NCBI RefSeq assembly: GCF_002441695.1
Contig: NZ_JXJW01000019.1
Span: 1-58,623, forward strand
Length of the DNA: 58,623 nucleotides
Direction of reading: 5' to 3'
Source of the DNA: Pseudolactococcus piscium
GTDB taxonomy: Bacteria; Bacillota; Bacilli; Lactobacillales; Streptococcaceae
Under the pieces are notes generated by a model. The model saw nothing but the letters and a program-made list of their open reading frames with translations. It ran no database searches and was not told the origin of the DNA. Below are positions 1-10,573 of the stretch, one piece after another. The position numbers and the translations under genes are program-made. The stretch's first letter is position 1, and every line of letters begins with the position of its first letter.

Positions 1-27
1 AATTTAACGTATTTTGTCTTCAGTCTG

Positions 28-55
28 AAATAGCATCAGCTTGATGCTATTTTTA
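28..55 (+). terminator. Rho-independent terminator of an upstream gene
   Basis: Perfect 10-bp stem AATAGCATCA / TGATGCTATT with a 3-nt loop followed by a T-run. It closes a transcript entering from outside the window and insulates rodA. Confidence 0.85.
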
Positions 56-90
56 TCTGCTAAATGACTTTATTTTTTAATGCAAAACGG

Positions 91-96
91 TATAAT
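91..96 (+). promoter_or_regulatory. -10 box of rodA, leaderless arrangement
   Basis: TATAAT lies 7 nt before the ATG at 104. With the usual 6-8 nt from -10 to the transcription start, the mRNA would begin at or next to the start codon. No Shine-Dalgarno sequence is present and no good -35 is visible. Confidence 0.6.
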
Positions 97-103
97 AGAC
101 ATA

Positions 104-1339
104 ATGAAAAAACAAAAATTAACGTTTGATAGTCGCATAGACTATGCACTCATACTTCCTGTATTTCTGCTCAATTTGATTGGCTTACTTGTCTTATACA
201 TAGCGACCAACCATGATTACCCCCATCGTCTTGCTAAGGTGATGACACAGCAGATCACATGGGGCGTTGCAGGTGTTATATTGGCATTTATTGTCATGCA
301 TTTTAATGCCAAAATGCTTTGGAAGTTTACCCCAGTATTATATGGTCTAGGCCTAGTTTTGATGGCTTTACCGCTTAAATTTTTTGACCCGATGACTGTT
401 GCAGCAACAGGCGCAAAAAACTGGGTTTATTTAGGTGGATCAAATCTGTTTCAACCCTCTGAATTTATGAAAATCTCTTATATTCTGCTAATGGCACGTG
501 TTGTTGTTGCCTTTCAGAATCGCCTAAAAGATAGACTGTTCAAAGATGACTTTAAACTGATTCTCTATATGTTTTTAGTTACCTTGCCTGTCATGATATT
601 GTTAGGCGCACAAAAAGATTTCGGGACAGCGCTCGTATTTATGGCAGTGTTTGCAGGGATGGTTATCGTCTCTGGTATTTCGTGGCGTATTATACTACCT
701 GTTGTTGGGCTGGTTGCGCTTATTGGTGGTGGGATTATTTTCCTGACAACTTTTGATTCAGGTCGAGACTTCTTGAAGTCTGCCGGAATGGGTAACTACC
801 AGATTTTAAGAATAGATGCCTGGCTTGATCCTTTTGCCAATGCCCAAGGGTCTACCTACCAACAAGCACAGGGCTTGGTAGCGATAGGGACAGGAGGCTT
901 AGTAGGGCAAGGATTTAATGTTGTCAATGTTAGTGTGCCAGTGCGTGAATCAGATATGATTTTCACTGTTATCGGAGAAAATTTTGGCTTCATCGGCTCT
1001 TCATTTGTCATTTTACTTTATTTCATTTTTATCTACCGAATGATTAGAGTGACCATTCGTGCTAATAATCAATTTTATATTTATGTGTCAACAGGCATCA
1101 CGATGATGATTTTATTTCATGTCTTTGAAAATATTGGCGCGAATATCGGCGTCTTACCTTTAACAGGGATCCCACTCCCTTTTATCTCACAAGGGGGGAG
1201 CTCGCTGATTGGGAATTTAATTGGTCTTGGGTTAGTCTTATCGATGACCTATAATCATATCCCTGTATTTCCTCATGATAACAGTCATCACATGCCGATT
1301 AGGACTAAACGTTCTAGAACAGATAATGCTGTATTATAA
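104..1339 (+). CDS. rodA: RodA, SEDS-family peptidoglycan glycosyltransferase
   Basis: Polytopic membrane protein of 411 residues that polymerises lipid II during side-wall elongation with class B PBPs. The sequence matches streptococcal RodA along its length: DSRIDY near residue 9, FQPSEF at 116-121, the ESDMIF segment in the large extracellular loop, and the family signature PLTGIPLPFIS near 352-362. About ten hydrophobic helices and a basic cytoplasmic tail are visible. I chose ATG 104 rather than the in-frame ATG at 80, because TATAAT sits between them. The choice of RodA over FtsW rests on the streptococcal-type N-terminus and location near gyrB, as in streptococci. Confidence 0.93.
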   Translation: MKKQKLTFDSRIDYALILPVFLLNLIGLLVLYIATNHDYPHRLAKVMTQQITWGVAGVILAFIVMHFNAKMLWKFTPVLYGLGLVLMALPLKFFDPMTVAATGAKNWVYLGGSNLFQPSEFMKISYILLMARVVVAFQNRLKDRLFKDDFKLILYMFLVTLPVMILLGAQKDFGTALVFMAVFAGMVIVSGISWRIILPVVGLVALIGGGIIFLTTFDSGRDFLKSAGMGNYQILRIDAWLDPFANAQGSTYQQAQGLVAIGTGGLVGQGFNVVNVSVPVRESDMIFTVIGENFGFIGSSFVILLYFIFIYRMIRVTIRANNQFYIYVSTGITMMILFHVFENIGANIGVLPLTGIPLPFISQGGSSLIGNLIGLGLVLSMTYNHIPVFPHDNSHHMPIRTKRSRTDNAVL

Positions 1340-1350
1340 CTAAATTGGTA

Positions 1351-1380
1351 AATACCACTTTTCAAAGTGGTATTTTTTAT
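1351..1380 (+). terminator. Terminator of rodA
   Basis: An 11-bp stem AATACCACTTT / AAAGTGGTATT followed by TTTTTT, starting 11 nt after the rodA stop codon. Confidence 0.9.
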
Positions 1381-1381
1381 A

Positions 1382-1414
1382 TATAATTAAGTTATAAAAA
1401 AGAAAGCGTTTACA
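1382..1414 (+). promoter_or_regulatory. Promoter -10 and cre site of the PTS IIB gene
   Basis: TATAAT at 1382-1387 is followed at 1400-1414 by AAGAAAGCGTTTACA. This matches the CcpA cre consensus WTGNAANCGNWNNCA at all but one defined position. The site lies just downstream of the expected start point, a position that gives roadblock repression. Confidence 0.7.
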
Positions 1415-1447
1415 GCATTTAAATGTGTAAACGAATTGGTAATTATC

Positions 1448-1750
1448 ATGACAACAATCGTAAAATTATTTTGTTCTGCCGGCATGTCAACATCACTTTT
1501 TGCTCAAAAAATGCAAAAAGAAGCTGAAGCACGTGGTCTCGATTTTGATGTAAAAGCTTATGGCCTTGCTGAAGTTGATACAGAGGGACCACAAGCAGAT
1601 GTCATCATGATTGGCCCACAAGCACGTTATATGCTGAATGAGGTTGCTGGTAAATTTCCAAATACACCTGTTAAAGATATCCCAATGCAAATGTATGGGT
1701 TGATGCAAGGTGACAAAGGCCTTGACATGGCAATTGAATTATTAGGTTAA
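1448..1750 (+). CDS. PTS lactose/cellobiose-family IIB component (orphan)
   Basis: Soluble 100-residue EIIB that carries phosphate from EIIA to the sugar on a IIC permease. The P-loop-like start TIVKLFCSAGMST holds the phosphorylated cysteine at residue 9, followed by the typical alternating strand/helix pattern with DVIMIGPQ. Length fits the family at about 100-105 residues. No EIIA or EIIC gene lies next to it, so it must partner with components encoded elsewhere. A cre site upstream indicates carbon catabolite control. The start at ATG 1448 gives the normal N-terminus. The sugar cannot be named from sequence. Confidence 0.88.
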   Translation: MTTIVKLFCSAGMSTSLFAQKMQKEAEARGLDFDVKAYGLAEVDTEGPQADVIMIGPQARYMLNEVAGKFPNTPVKDIPMQMYGLMQGDKGLDMAIELLG

Positions 1751-1761
1751 GTTAACATGTG

Positions 1762-1787
1762 AAACACTTGAAAAAGTGTTTTTCTTT
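1762..1787 (+). terminator. Terminator of the PTS IIB gene
   Basis: Stem AAACACTT / AAGTGTTT with a 4-nt loop and a T-rich tail. Its sequence also contains the -35 box of the next promoter. Confidence 0.85.
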
Positions 1788-1796
1788 TGTTAAACT
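1768..1796 (+). promoter_or_regulatory. Promoter of the ABC-F gene
   Basis: TTGAAA at 1768-1773, a 17-bp spacer and an extended -10 TGTTAAACT with the hexamer TAAACT at 1791-1796. The expected start is near 1803, leaving a leader of about 217 nt before the coding region. The -35 lies inside the preceding terminator. Confidence 0.7.
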
Positions 1797-1802
1797 AAAG
1801 AA

Positions 1803-2019
1803 AAAAAGATAAGGCATGAGTGAAGTTACTCATAAGGTGAGGTCCATTGCGCAGATAAGTGATTGAAAAAATTGGAATTTTTTTCTTAAGCTTATTTTGT
1901 GCGGACTTTTTCACCTCATCATATCCCTTAAAAGAAATCGTATATTTTTCTGATACGATATTTTAAGGACAAGAGAGGGTTTTTCGAGCACGTTCAGCTT
2001 AAGCAGTGGAGGTGCTTTT
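1803..2019 (+). promoter_or_regulatory. Structured attenuation leader upstream of the ABC-F gene
   Basis: Hairpins in order: ATGAGT/ACTCAT at 1816-1833. A stem pairing GTCC plus GCGCA at 1842-1853 with TGTGC plus GGAC ending at 1906, followed by TTTTT at 1907-1911. A strong CCTTAAAA/TTTTAAGG stem at 1926-1968 that contains ATCGTAT/ATACGAT. AGCAC/GTGCT at 1987-2016 followed by a T-run that overlaps the gene's own ribosome site. Two candidate leader peptides exist: a 16-codon ORF from ATG 1816 to the stop at 1864-1866, and a TTG at 1847 behind AAGGTGAGG coding only Met-Arg-Arg. Leaders with attenuators and mini-ORFs are typical of drug-inducible ABC-F resistance genes. Induction is inferred. 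Confidence 0.65.
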
Positions 2020-3498
2020 TTGATTACATTAAAAGACATAAGGTTCGGTTATGCCGAAAAAAATATTTTTGAGACCCTATCAGTCACGTTTGATAGCAGC
2101 TGGAAGCTAGCCTTAGTTGGTAGAAATGGTCGTGGTAAAACAACACTAATGAAACTCTTGTTAGGCGACCTGCCATTTACGGGACAGATTCACTCGGATA
2201 AGCTTTTTTCCTATTTTCCTCAGCAAGTAGCTGACAAGTCCTTATTGACTAAATTTGTCTTAGACGACCTTTATCCTGTTGAGGACTGGCAAATACAGCG
2301 AGAATTAAATTTGCTTGGTTTGTCAGAAGCGACCTTGTGGCGACCATTTGAGACCTTATCAGGGGGTGAGCAGACGAAAGTGTTGCTGGCAGGTCTATTT
2401 TTAGATGAAACTACTTTTGCTTTAATTGATGAACCAACAACACATTTAGATCAAGCTAGTCGTGACCTTATTGCCAAGTATTTACAGGGCAAAAAAACGG
2501 GTTATATGGTGACAAGTCATGATCGTCAATTTTTAAATCTAGTGAGTGATCACCAGCTTGCCATTGAGAGAAACACCATCACCTTGCTTGCGGCAACTTA
2601 TGCGACTTATGAAGCTGAGAAGGCACTACGTGATCGGTTTGAGTGGTCACAAAATGATAAACTTAAGTCAGAGATTGGCCGCTTAAAACAGACAGCTCAA
2701 GATAAGGCAGCCTGGTCAGATCATCGTGAACAGGACAAATCTGGAAAACCGGGTCAAAAAGGAAGTGGGGCAGTCTTTGACAAGGGATTTATTGGGGCTA
2801 GAGCAGCACGTAAAATGAAGCAATCAAAGGTGCTCGCGCACCGGATGGATAAGGAAATTATTGAAAAGGAGAAGTTACTGAAGAATATAGAGAAAGTTGA
2901 CTTACTTGCCATGGCTTATCAGCCGACGCATCGTAAAGTTTTACTGGATGAAGCAAACTTGACAGTCTCTTTTGATGACTCTCCTTTATTTTTACCAGTT
3001 GACTTGATACAGCATGCTGGCCAAGTCACGGCAATTACAGGTGAGAACGGGGTTGGTAAATCACAACTCCTAAAACAACTTGTTGAGGTGGCGCAAGACA
3101 AAGGCTTAACCATCTCCTATGTCCGACAATTATATGCTGATAATAAAGGCAATTTAGCCGACTTTGCTGAGAGACATCATATAGATTATTCTAGCTTTCT
3201 TAACAATCTCAGAAAATTAGGCATGGCCCGTCATGTCTTTAATCAAAAAATTGAGGAGATGTCACTAGGCCAACAAAAAAAGGTGGAACTTGCTAAATCT
3301 TTATCTCAAACAGCTGAACTATTTATTTGGGATGAACCACTTAACTATTTAGATGTGTTCAACCAGCAACAAATTGAAGCTGTCATCAACCAAGTTAAGC
3401 CAGCATTGCTCATTGTTGAACATGATGCCACATTTATTAAACAGATTGCAGATCAGGTTATCACGCTTTTGCCAAACAAAAATGAAAATAGTAAGTGA
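2020..3498 (+). CDS. ABC-F ribosome-protection ATPase, Lsa type
   Basis: A 492-residue duplicated ATPase without membrane segments. The first domain has Walker A GRNGRGKTT at 34-42, signature LSGGEQ at 113-118 and Walker B ALIDEPTTHLD. The second domain has TGENGVGKS, a signature-like MSLGQQKK and FIWDEPLNYLD. The interdomain linker carries the GSGAVFDKGFIGARAARKMKQSK-type segment shared with Lsa proteins. Known Lsa proteins bind the ribosomal E site and dislodge lincosamides, pleuromutilins and streptogramin A. Start is TTG 2020 behind GGAGGTG. The leader supports drug-responsive control. Resistance itself cannot be proven from sequence. Confidence 0.85.
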   Translation: MITLKDIRFGYAEKNIFETLSVTFDSSWKLALVGRNGRGKTTLMKLLLGDLPFTGQIHSDKLFSYFPQQVADKSLLTKFVLDDLYPVEDWQIQRELNLLGLSEATLWRPFETLSGGEQTKVLLAGLFLDETTFALIDEPTTHLDQASRDLIAKYLQGKKTGYMVTSHDRQFLNLVSDHQLAIERNTITLLAATYATYEAEKALRDRFEWSQNDKLKSEIGRLKQTAQDKAAWSDHREQDKSGKPGQKGSGAVFDKGFIGARAARKMKQSKVLAHRMDKEIIEKEKLLKNIEKVDLLAMAYQPTHRKVLLDEANLTVSFDDSPLFLPVDLIQHAGQVTAITGENGVGKSQLLKQLVEVAQDKGLTISYVRQLYADNKGNLADFAERHHIDYSSFLNNLRKLGMARHVFNQKIEEMSLGQQKKVELAKSLSQTAELFIWDEPLNYLDVFNQQQIEAVINQVKPALLIVEHDATFIKQIADQVITLLPNKNENSK

Positions 3499-3518
3499 AA
3501 AAATGTTCAAAAATATGT

Positions 3519-3524
3519 TAAACT
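3519..3524 (+). promoter_or_regulatory. Extended -10 of the EamA gene, leaderless arrangement
   Basis: TGTTAAACT ends 6 nt before ATG 3531 and no ribosome site intervenes. The expected transcription start coincides with the start codon. Confidence 0.5.
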
Positions 3525-3530
3525 ATAAGA

Positions 3531-4436
3531 ATGAAAAATATTCAGTCTCATGTGTTTAGGGGCACGATATATGCCATATTAGCAGGTGTTTTTTGGGCTT
3601 TTTCTGGAATATTTGGTCAACTCTTTTTTCAATCATACGCTGATAATGCCATGTGGATCACATCATTTAGGCTGTTAGTGGCGGGAGTTATCCTATTAGT
3701 GGTATCCTATCTGAGTAAACCGAGTGCCTTTTTCGATATCCTGAAAGATAAAAAAAATATCCCAGAATTGATCAGTTATGCCATTTTTGGTGTCCTCATG
3801 CTACAATTATCTTTTTATGAGAGTATTCAAGTATCTAGCGCAGCAACGGCAACTGTCCTACAATTTACCTCTCCAGTTTTTTTGCTGTTATATTTGGTGA
3901 TTTTTAAACATCAGAAATTAAACTTGAAGGTAGTTGTGTTGGTGATTGTCGCCATGCTCGGTATTTTTTTACTCACGACACATGGCAACCTTGTAACGAT
4001 GACCATCACGCCTTTAGGATTGGGCTTAGGCTTGCTTTCAGCAATTGCAGTCGGCACATGTGCGATTATTCCTAAACGCCTGCTACAGACATTTGATGTC
4101 CTAAACGTAACGGGATGGGGGATGACGATAGCAGGGGTAGTCATGAATATCGTACATCCGGTTTGGGTGATTGATTTTAAGCTGACACCAAAGAGCTTCT
4201 TATTAGCACTCGGTGTTGCAGTTATTGGGACAGCGATTGCTTTTATGTTCAATATGAGCGCAATCAAATATATTTCACCTGTGGTGGCATCAGTTTGTTC
4301 CGCCATGGAGCCGATTTTAGCATCAGTATTCAGTATCTTTTTATTTGGTATGTCATTTGATTTGCTGACCGGCCTATCAATGCTTGCTGTTTTAATCAGT
4401 GTCATCATGCTTTCATTAGAAGAAGGAAAAATATGA
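3531..4436 (+). CDS. EamA/DMT-family transporter
   Basis: A 301-residue inner-membrane protein with ten predicted helices in two EamA repeats, beginning with GTIYAILAGVFWAFSGIFGQL and ending in a short acidic tail EEGKI. The family exports or exchanges small metabolites, and the substrate cannot be told from sequence. The second repeat has the characteristic AIKYISPVVASVCSAMEPI. It overlaps the following HAD gene by 4 nt (ATGA), so the two are translationally coupled. Confidence 0.88.
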   Translation: MKNIQSHVFRGTIYAILAGVFWAFSGIFGQLFFQSYADNAMWITSFRLLVAGVILLVVSYLSKPSAFFDILKDKKNIPELISYAIFGVLMLQLSFYESIQVSSAATATVLQFTSPVFLLLYLVIFKHQKLNLKVVVLVIVAMLGIFLLTTHGNLVTMTITPLGLGLGLLSAIAVGTCAIIPKRLLQTFDVLNVTGWGMTIAGVVMNIVHPVWVIDFKLTPKSFLLALGVAVIGTAIAFMFNMSAIKYISPVVASVCSAMEPILASVFSIFLFGMSFDLLTGLSMLAVLISVIMLSLEEGKI

Positions 4437-5029
4437 GTTATACAGATTATATCTGGGATTTGGGTGGAACACTACTCGATAATTATCAAACATCAGCCTT
4501 AGCTTTTCAACATGTCTTACGAGCCGATTTTGGCGTTGACGTGGGGTTTGAGGCCATTTATGATGCACTCAGAGTATCAACAGAGTTTGCAGTTACACAA
4601 TTTGCAGCTGACCTACCAGAGTTTATCCAGCTATATAAGACAAGAGAAGTAGCAGATTTGCGTTCGCCAATCTTATTTCCAGGCGCTATAGCGGTGCTTG
4701 ATGCCATCGTTAAACAGGGCCATAGAAATTTCATGATTTCTCATCGAGACAACCATGTGATTGAGATTCTTAAAGCAGCGAATATCTCTCAGTACTTTAC
4801 AGAAGTTGTGACCGCTAGTAATGGTTTTGACAGAAAACCCAGCCCGCAATCTATTCAATATTTACTAGATAAGTATGAGCTTAAACAGGCTGTGATGATC
4901 GGGGATAGAAATATTGACATGTTAGCTGGTGAAGCCGCTCATATTGACACCATTTATTTTAATGCAGTTGATGATCAAACAAAGGTCACGCATAAAATAA
5001 CCTGTTTGACTGATATACTCAGTTTATAA
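4433..5029 (+). CDS. HAD-superfamily protein with altered motif I
   Basis: A 198-residue haloacid-dehalogenase fold protein of the phosphoglycolate phosphatase-like branch. Motif I reads DLGGT at residues 9-13, so the nucleophile aspartate is present but the usual second aspartate (DxD) is glycine. Later elements are recognisable: motif II in MISHRDN, a lysine in FDRKPSP and the acidic motif GDRNIDMLAG. Similar DLGGT proteins sit upstream of gyrB in streptococci. The start overlaps the EamA stop, with AGAAGGA as ribosome site. The substrate is unknown, and phosphatase activity is not assured without the second aspartate. Confidence 0.85.
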   Translation: MSYTDYIWDLGGTLLDNYQTSALAFQHVLRADFGVDVGFEAIYDALRVSTEFAVTQFAADLPEFIQLYKTREVADLRSPILFPGAIAVLDAIVKQGHRNFMISHRDNHVIEILKAANISQYFTEVVTASNGFDRKPSPQSIQYLLDKYELKQAVMIGDRNIDMLAGEAAHIDTIYFNAVDDQTKVTHKITCLTDILSL

Positions 5030-5042
5030 TGACGCAAAAAAT

Positions 5043-5079
5043 CACCTCTTGGCTTAGACAAGCCAGTAGGTGTTTTTTT
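5043..5079 (+). terminator. Terminator of the EamA-HAD operon
   Basis: Two-part stem, CACCT/AGGTG and GGCTT/AAGCC with a small internal loop, followed by seven T residues. Confidence 0.9.
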
Positions 5080-5092
5080 GCGTAAAATATAG

Positions 5093-7244
<2,152 letters not shown>

Positions 7245-7281
7245 GCTGAACTGTATGGTATAAAGTTTATATCTCATAAAT

Positions 7282-7310
7282 TTGCATCACGAGTTTGATA
7301 GCGGTACTAT
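7282..7310 (+). promoter_or_regulatory. Promoter of deoB-punA
   Basis: TTGCAT at 7282-7287, 17-bp spacer, TACTAT at 7305-7310, followed by the ribosome site AAAGGAG before ATG 7331. Confidence 0.55.
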
Positions 7311-7330
7311 AAGTATAAAGGAGAAATAAT

Positions 7331-8542
7331 ATGTCAAAATTTGATCGTATTCACTTAGTTGTGATGGATTCTGTTGGAATCGGTGCAGCACCAGATGCTG
7401 ACGAATTTTTTAACCACGATGTTGATGACACAAAGTCAGACACATTTGGCCATATCTCGGAGAACTTCAATCTTGAAGTCCCTAATCTGGCAAGCATTGG
7501 TCTCGGACATATTCCACGAGAAACACCACTTGTTGGTGTAGAAAAAGTAAGTGAGCAAACTGGCTATGTGACCAAACTTGAAGAGATTTCACGTGGTAAA
7601 GATACGATGACAGGCCACTGGGAAATCATGGGCTTGAATATTCAAGTGCCTTTCAGAGTATTTCCTGATGGTTATCCAGAAGATTTACTTGAAAAAATAG
7701 AAGCTTTCTCTGGTCGTAAAATTATCAGAGAAGCCAATATCCCTTATTCTGGTACGGCAGTGATAGATGACTTTGGTCCTCGTCAGATGGAAACAGGGGA
7801 GCTGATCATCTATACATCAGCAGACCCTGTCTTACAGATTGCAGCTCATGAAGACGTGATTCCACTCGAAGAACTTTACAAGATTTGTGAATATGTTCGC
7901 TCGATTACTTTGGATGATCCCTATATGATTGGTCGTATTATCGCCCGTCCATATATTGGCACAGCAGGTAATTTCACAAGAACTGCTGGTCGTCATGACT
8001 ATGCACTTTCACCATTTGGTCATACTGTACTAGATAGCCTAAATGAAGCTGGCGTTTCAGTTTACTCAGTAGGTAAAATAAACGACATCTTTAATGGTGT
8101 TGGGATCAATCATGATATGGGGCATACACCAAGTAATATGGTTGGCGTAGACAGACTGATCGAAACATTGAAACTCCCTGAATTTGACAAAGGGTTTTCG
8201 TTTACTAACCTGGTAGATTTCGATGCACTTTTCGGCCATAGACGTGATATCGCAGGATATGGTACTGCCATTAATGAATTTGATGCTCGCTTACCAGAAC
8301 TGTTTGATGCCATGCATGAAAATGATTTGTTACTGATTACTGCTGACCACGGTAATGACCCATCTTACCCAGGAACAGACCACACACGTGAATATATTCC
8401 CTTACTAGCTTACAGTAAAAGCTTTGCAGGAAATGGCGTCATCCCTGTCGGTCATTATGCGGATATCTCAGCAACTGTAGCAGAAAACTTTGGCGTTGCG
8501 CCAACTGAAAATGGTCAATCATTCTTAGGAGACTTAACATAA
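7331..8542 (+). CDS. deoB: Phosphopentomutase
   Basis: Cytosolic 403-residue enzyme that interconverts ribose/deoxyribose 1-phosphate and 5-phosphate in nucleoside salvage. It has the alkaline-phosphatase-like metal-binding fold: [14 protein letters not shown] at the start, [12 protein letters not shown] around the active-site threonine, and [21 protein letters not shown] near the end, which provides the manganese ligands. It has a strong AAAGGAG ribosome site and is followed after 1 nt by punA, an arrangement usual for the pathway. Confidence 0.96.
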   Translation: MSKFDRIHLVVMDSVGIGAAPDADEFFNHDVDDTKSDTFGHISENFNLEVPNLASIGLGHIPRETPLVGVEKVSEQTGYVTKLEEISRGKDTMTGHWEIMGLNIQVPFRVFPDGYPEDLLEKIEAFSGRKIIREANIPYSGTAVIDDFGPRQMETGELIIYTSADPVLQIAAHEDVIPLEELYKICEYVRSITLDDPYMIGRIIARPYIGTAGNFTRTAGRHDYALSPFGHTVLDSLNEAGVSVYSVGKINDIFNGVGINHDMGHTPSNMVGVDRLIETLKLPEFDKGFSFTNLVDFDALFGHRRDIAGYGTAINEFDARLPELFDAMHENDLLLITADHGNDPSYPGTDHTREYIPLLAYSKSFAGNGVIPVGHYADISATVAENFGVAPTENGQSFLGDLT

Positions 8543-8543
8543 T

Positions 8544-9353
8544 ATGACATTTATTGAAAAAATTAAAGAAACAGCTGCGTTTTTGAAAAGTCAAGGCATT
8601 GGACATGTTGATTTTGGCTTGATTTTAGGGTCTGGACTTGGTGAATTAGCAGATGAAATTCAAGATGCGATTCGGATCGATTATTCAGATATCCCTAACT
8701 GGGGACAATCAACTGTTGTTGGTCATGCTGGGAAATTAGTTTATGGGACATTATCAGGAAAAAAAGTCTTGGCTCTACAAGGACGTTTCCATTTTTACGA
8801 AGGCAATTCACTTGATGTCGTGACGTTTCCAGTTCGTGTATTAGCTGAGTTAAAAGCAACTGGTATCATCGTGACTAATGCTGCAGGTGGCGTAACGCAC
8901 GGTCCAGGAACTTTGATGTTAATTAGTGATCATATTAATTTCACAGGACAAAATCCATTGATTGGTGAGAACCTTGATGCCTATGGACCACGTTTCCCAG
9001 ATATGACACATGCTTACGATGAAGCGTATCAAGCAAAGGCACATGAAGTGGCTGAAAAGTCTGGTATTGCCTTAGCCGAAGGCGTATACATGGGCTATTC
9101 TGGTCCAACTTATGAAACGCCAGCTGAAATTCGTTTCGCAGAAACTGTCGGTGCTGATGCAGTTGGTATGTCTACTGTTCCAGAGGTTATCGTAGCAGTC
9201 CATTCTGGTCTTCGTGTACTTGGTATCTCTGCAATAACTAACCATGCTGCAGGTAAACAAGCTGAACTAAATCATGCTGAAGTGGTTGAAGTGACAACAC
9301 GTATTAAAGAAACCTTTAAAACATTAGTTAAATCTATCTTGATTGAATTATGA
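8544..9353 (+). CDS. punA: Purine-nucleoside phosphorylase
   Basis: A 269-residue trimeric-type PNP that cleaves guanosine/inosine with phosphate to base and ribose 1-phosphate, which DeoB then converts to the 5-phosphate. Family motifs are LILGSGLGELAD (phosphate loop), VVGHAGKLVYG, LQGRFHFYEG, VTNAAGG and a purine-binding TYETPAEIRF plus SAITNHAAG. The start codon lies 1 nt after the deoB stop with AGGAGA inside the end of deoB, so both are one operon. Confidence 0.95.
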   Translation: MTFIEKIKETAAFLKSQGIGHVDFGLILGSGLGELADEIQDAIRIDYSDIPNWGQSTVVGHAGKLVYGTLSGKKVLALQGRFHFYEGNSLDVVTFPVRVLAELKATGIIVTNAAGGVTHGPGTLMLISDHINFTGQNPLIGENLDAYGPRFPDMTHAYDEAYQAKAHEVAEKSGIALAEGVYMGYSGPTYETPAEIRFAETVGADAVGMSTVPEVIVAVHSGLRVLGISAITNHAAGKQAELNHAEVVEVTTRIKETFKTLVKSILIEL

Positions 9354-9360
9354 CACCCCT

Positions 9361-9392
9361 AACTATCTTAGTTTATTAAGATAGTTTTTTTT
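9361..9392 (+). terminator. Terminator of deoB-punA
   Basis: Perfect 10-bp stem AACTATCTTA / TAAGATAGTT with a 6-nt loop and a long T-run. Confidence 0.92.
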
Positions 9393-9406
9393 ACAGCGAG
9401 TGTTAG

Positions 9407-9435
9407 TTGATTTGACTAACGATATATGGTAATAT
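9407..9435 (+). promoter_or_regulatory. Promoter of dinB, leaderless arrangement
   Basis: TTGATT at 9407-9412, 17-bp spacer, extended -10 TGGTAATAT ending 6 nt before ATG 9442. No ribosome site lies in between. Confidence 0.6.
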
Positions 9436-9441
9436 AGCAAT

Positions 9442-10506
9442 ATGTTAACTTTCCCCCTTATTAATGATACGAGTCGAAAAATTATCCATATCGATATGGA
9501 TGCTTTTTTTGCATCTATAGAAGAGAGAGACAACCCTAACTTAAAGGGAAAGCCAGTAGTCATCGCCAGAAATCCTCTAGAAACGGGTGGACGTGGTGTC
9601 GTCTCTACAGCAAACTATCAGGCACGCGAATATGGTATCCACTCTGCCATGTCTGCTAAAGAAGCCTATGAGCTATGCCCACAGGCGGTATTTGTATCAG
9701 GTAACTATGAAACCTACAGAGAGGTATCACATAAGATGCATGATATTTTTCATCGCTATACGGATGAGGTAGAAGGCATGGCTTTAGATGAAGCTTATCT
9801 AGATGTCACAGTAAACAAAATAGGGGCTACAAGCGCAGTCAAAATTGCTAAAATGATTCAGCATGATATCTTTACAGAGCTGCAGTTGACCAGCTCGGCA
9901 GGGGTATCCTACAATAAGTTTCTTGCTAAAATTGCATCAGATCTTGAGAAGCCGAGAGGTCTGACAGTGATTAAACCTGATGAAGCAATCGCTTTTTTAG
10001 GTAAATTACCTGTGTCAAAATTTTATGGTGTTGGTGCTAAAACAGCTGAAAAATTAGCGGCTATGGGGATCGAGCATGGCAAGGATATTCAGACGATGTC
10101 ACCGCAGTTACTGGCTGAAAGACTAGGTATATTTGGCTGGGAATTATACCTAAAAGCAAATGGCATTCATCATGCAGTCGTTAAAACGAATAGGGTTAGA
10201 AAGTCAGTTGGTAAAGAAAGAACCTATGCCAAATTACTTTATTTAGAAACAGATATCACGGAAGAAATTAATAAGTTAGCGATTAAGGTTTCAAAGAGTT
10301 TACAGGATAATCAGTTAAAGGGACATATCGTTGTCATTAAGCTTCGCTATGCAGACTTTTCAACCTTAACAAAACGCTTATCTCTAGACCATCATGTTGA
10401 TGATGCAACAGAAATTGGGACACATGCAGCTAGTTTGTTAGCATCATTAACGCTTGAAAAAAAAGGCATCAGACTGCTAGGTGTAACAGTAACTGGTTTA
10501 TTATAA
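9442..10506 (+). CDS. dinB: DNA polymerase IV (Y family)
   Basis: A 354-residue translesion polymerase. The palm shows the catalytic aspartate motif [10 protein letters not shown] with D18/D20 and the second acidic cluster in [10 protein letters not shown]. The fingers have KPVVIA and the steric-gate region. The thumb helix-hairpin-helix region [18 protein letters not shown] and a C-terminal little-finger domain follow. No clear beta-clamp motif was identified at the C-terminus. No LexA-type box is evident, and the promoter layout predicts a leaderless mRNA. It stands alone between the punA terminator and a small membrane gene. Confidence 0.95.
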   Translation: MLTFPLINDTSRKIIHIDMDAFFASIEERDNPNLKGKPVVIARNPLETGGRGVVSTANYQAREYGIHSAMSAKEAYELCPQAVFVSGNYETYREVSHKMHDIFHRYTDEVEGMALDEAYLDVTVNKIGATSAVKIAKMIQHDIFTELQLTSSAGVSYNKFLAKIASDLEKPRGLTVIKPDEAIAFLGKLPVSKFYGVGAKTAEKLAAMGIEHGKDIQTMSPQLLAERLGIFGWELYLKANGIHHAVVKTNRVRKSVGKERTYAKLLYLETDITEEINKLAIKVSKSLQDNQLKGHIVVIKLRYADFSTLTKRLSLDHHVDDATEIGTHAASLLASLTLEKKGIRLLGVTVTGLL

Positions 10507-10518
10507 AAGCAGATAGTT

Positions 10519-10546
10519 TTGCGTTACCTAAAATTTATGGTACAAT
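10519..10546 (+). promoter_or_regulatory. Promoter of the small membrane protein gene
   Basis: TTGCGT at 10519-10524, a 16-bp spacer and extended -10 TGGTACAAT ending at 10546. The first ATG, at 10553, is 6 nt downstream and opens a 6-codon ORF. Confidence 0.55.
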
Positions 10547-10552
10547 ATTATC

Positions 10553-10573
10553 ATGAAAGGGTGTTTGACGTGA
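10553..10573 (+). CDS. Six-codon leader ORF (Met-Lys-Gly-Cys-Leu-Thr)
   Basis: ATG 10553 is placed like the other leaderless starts in the window, 6 nt after the -10 box. The ORF ends in TGA at 10571-10573, which overlaps the GTG start of the next gene (GTGA), so termination could hand ribosomes to it. It is too short to judge by coding statistics, and the assignment rests on geometry only. Confidence 0.3.
   Translation: MKGCLT

Noticed and set aside
3911-4408. 165-codon minus-strand ORF inside the EamA gene
   Set aside because: Antisense shadow of a membrane protein gene; no promoter or ribosome site.
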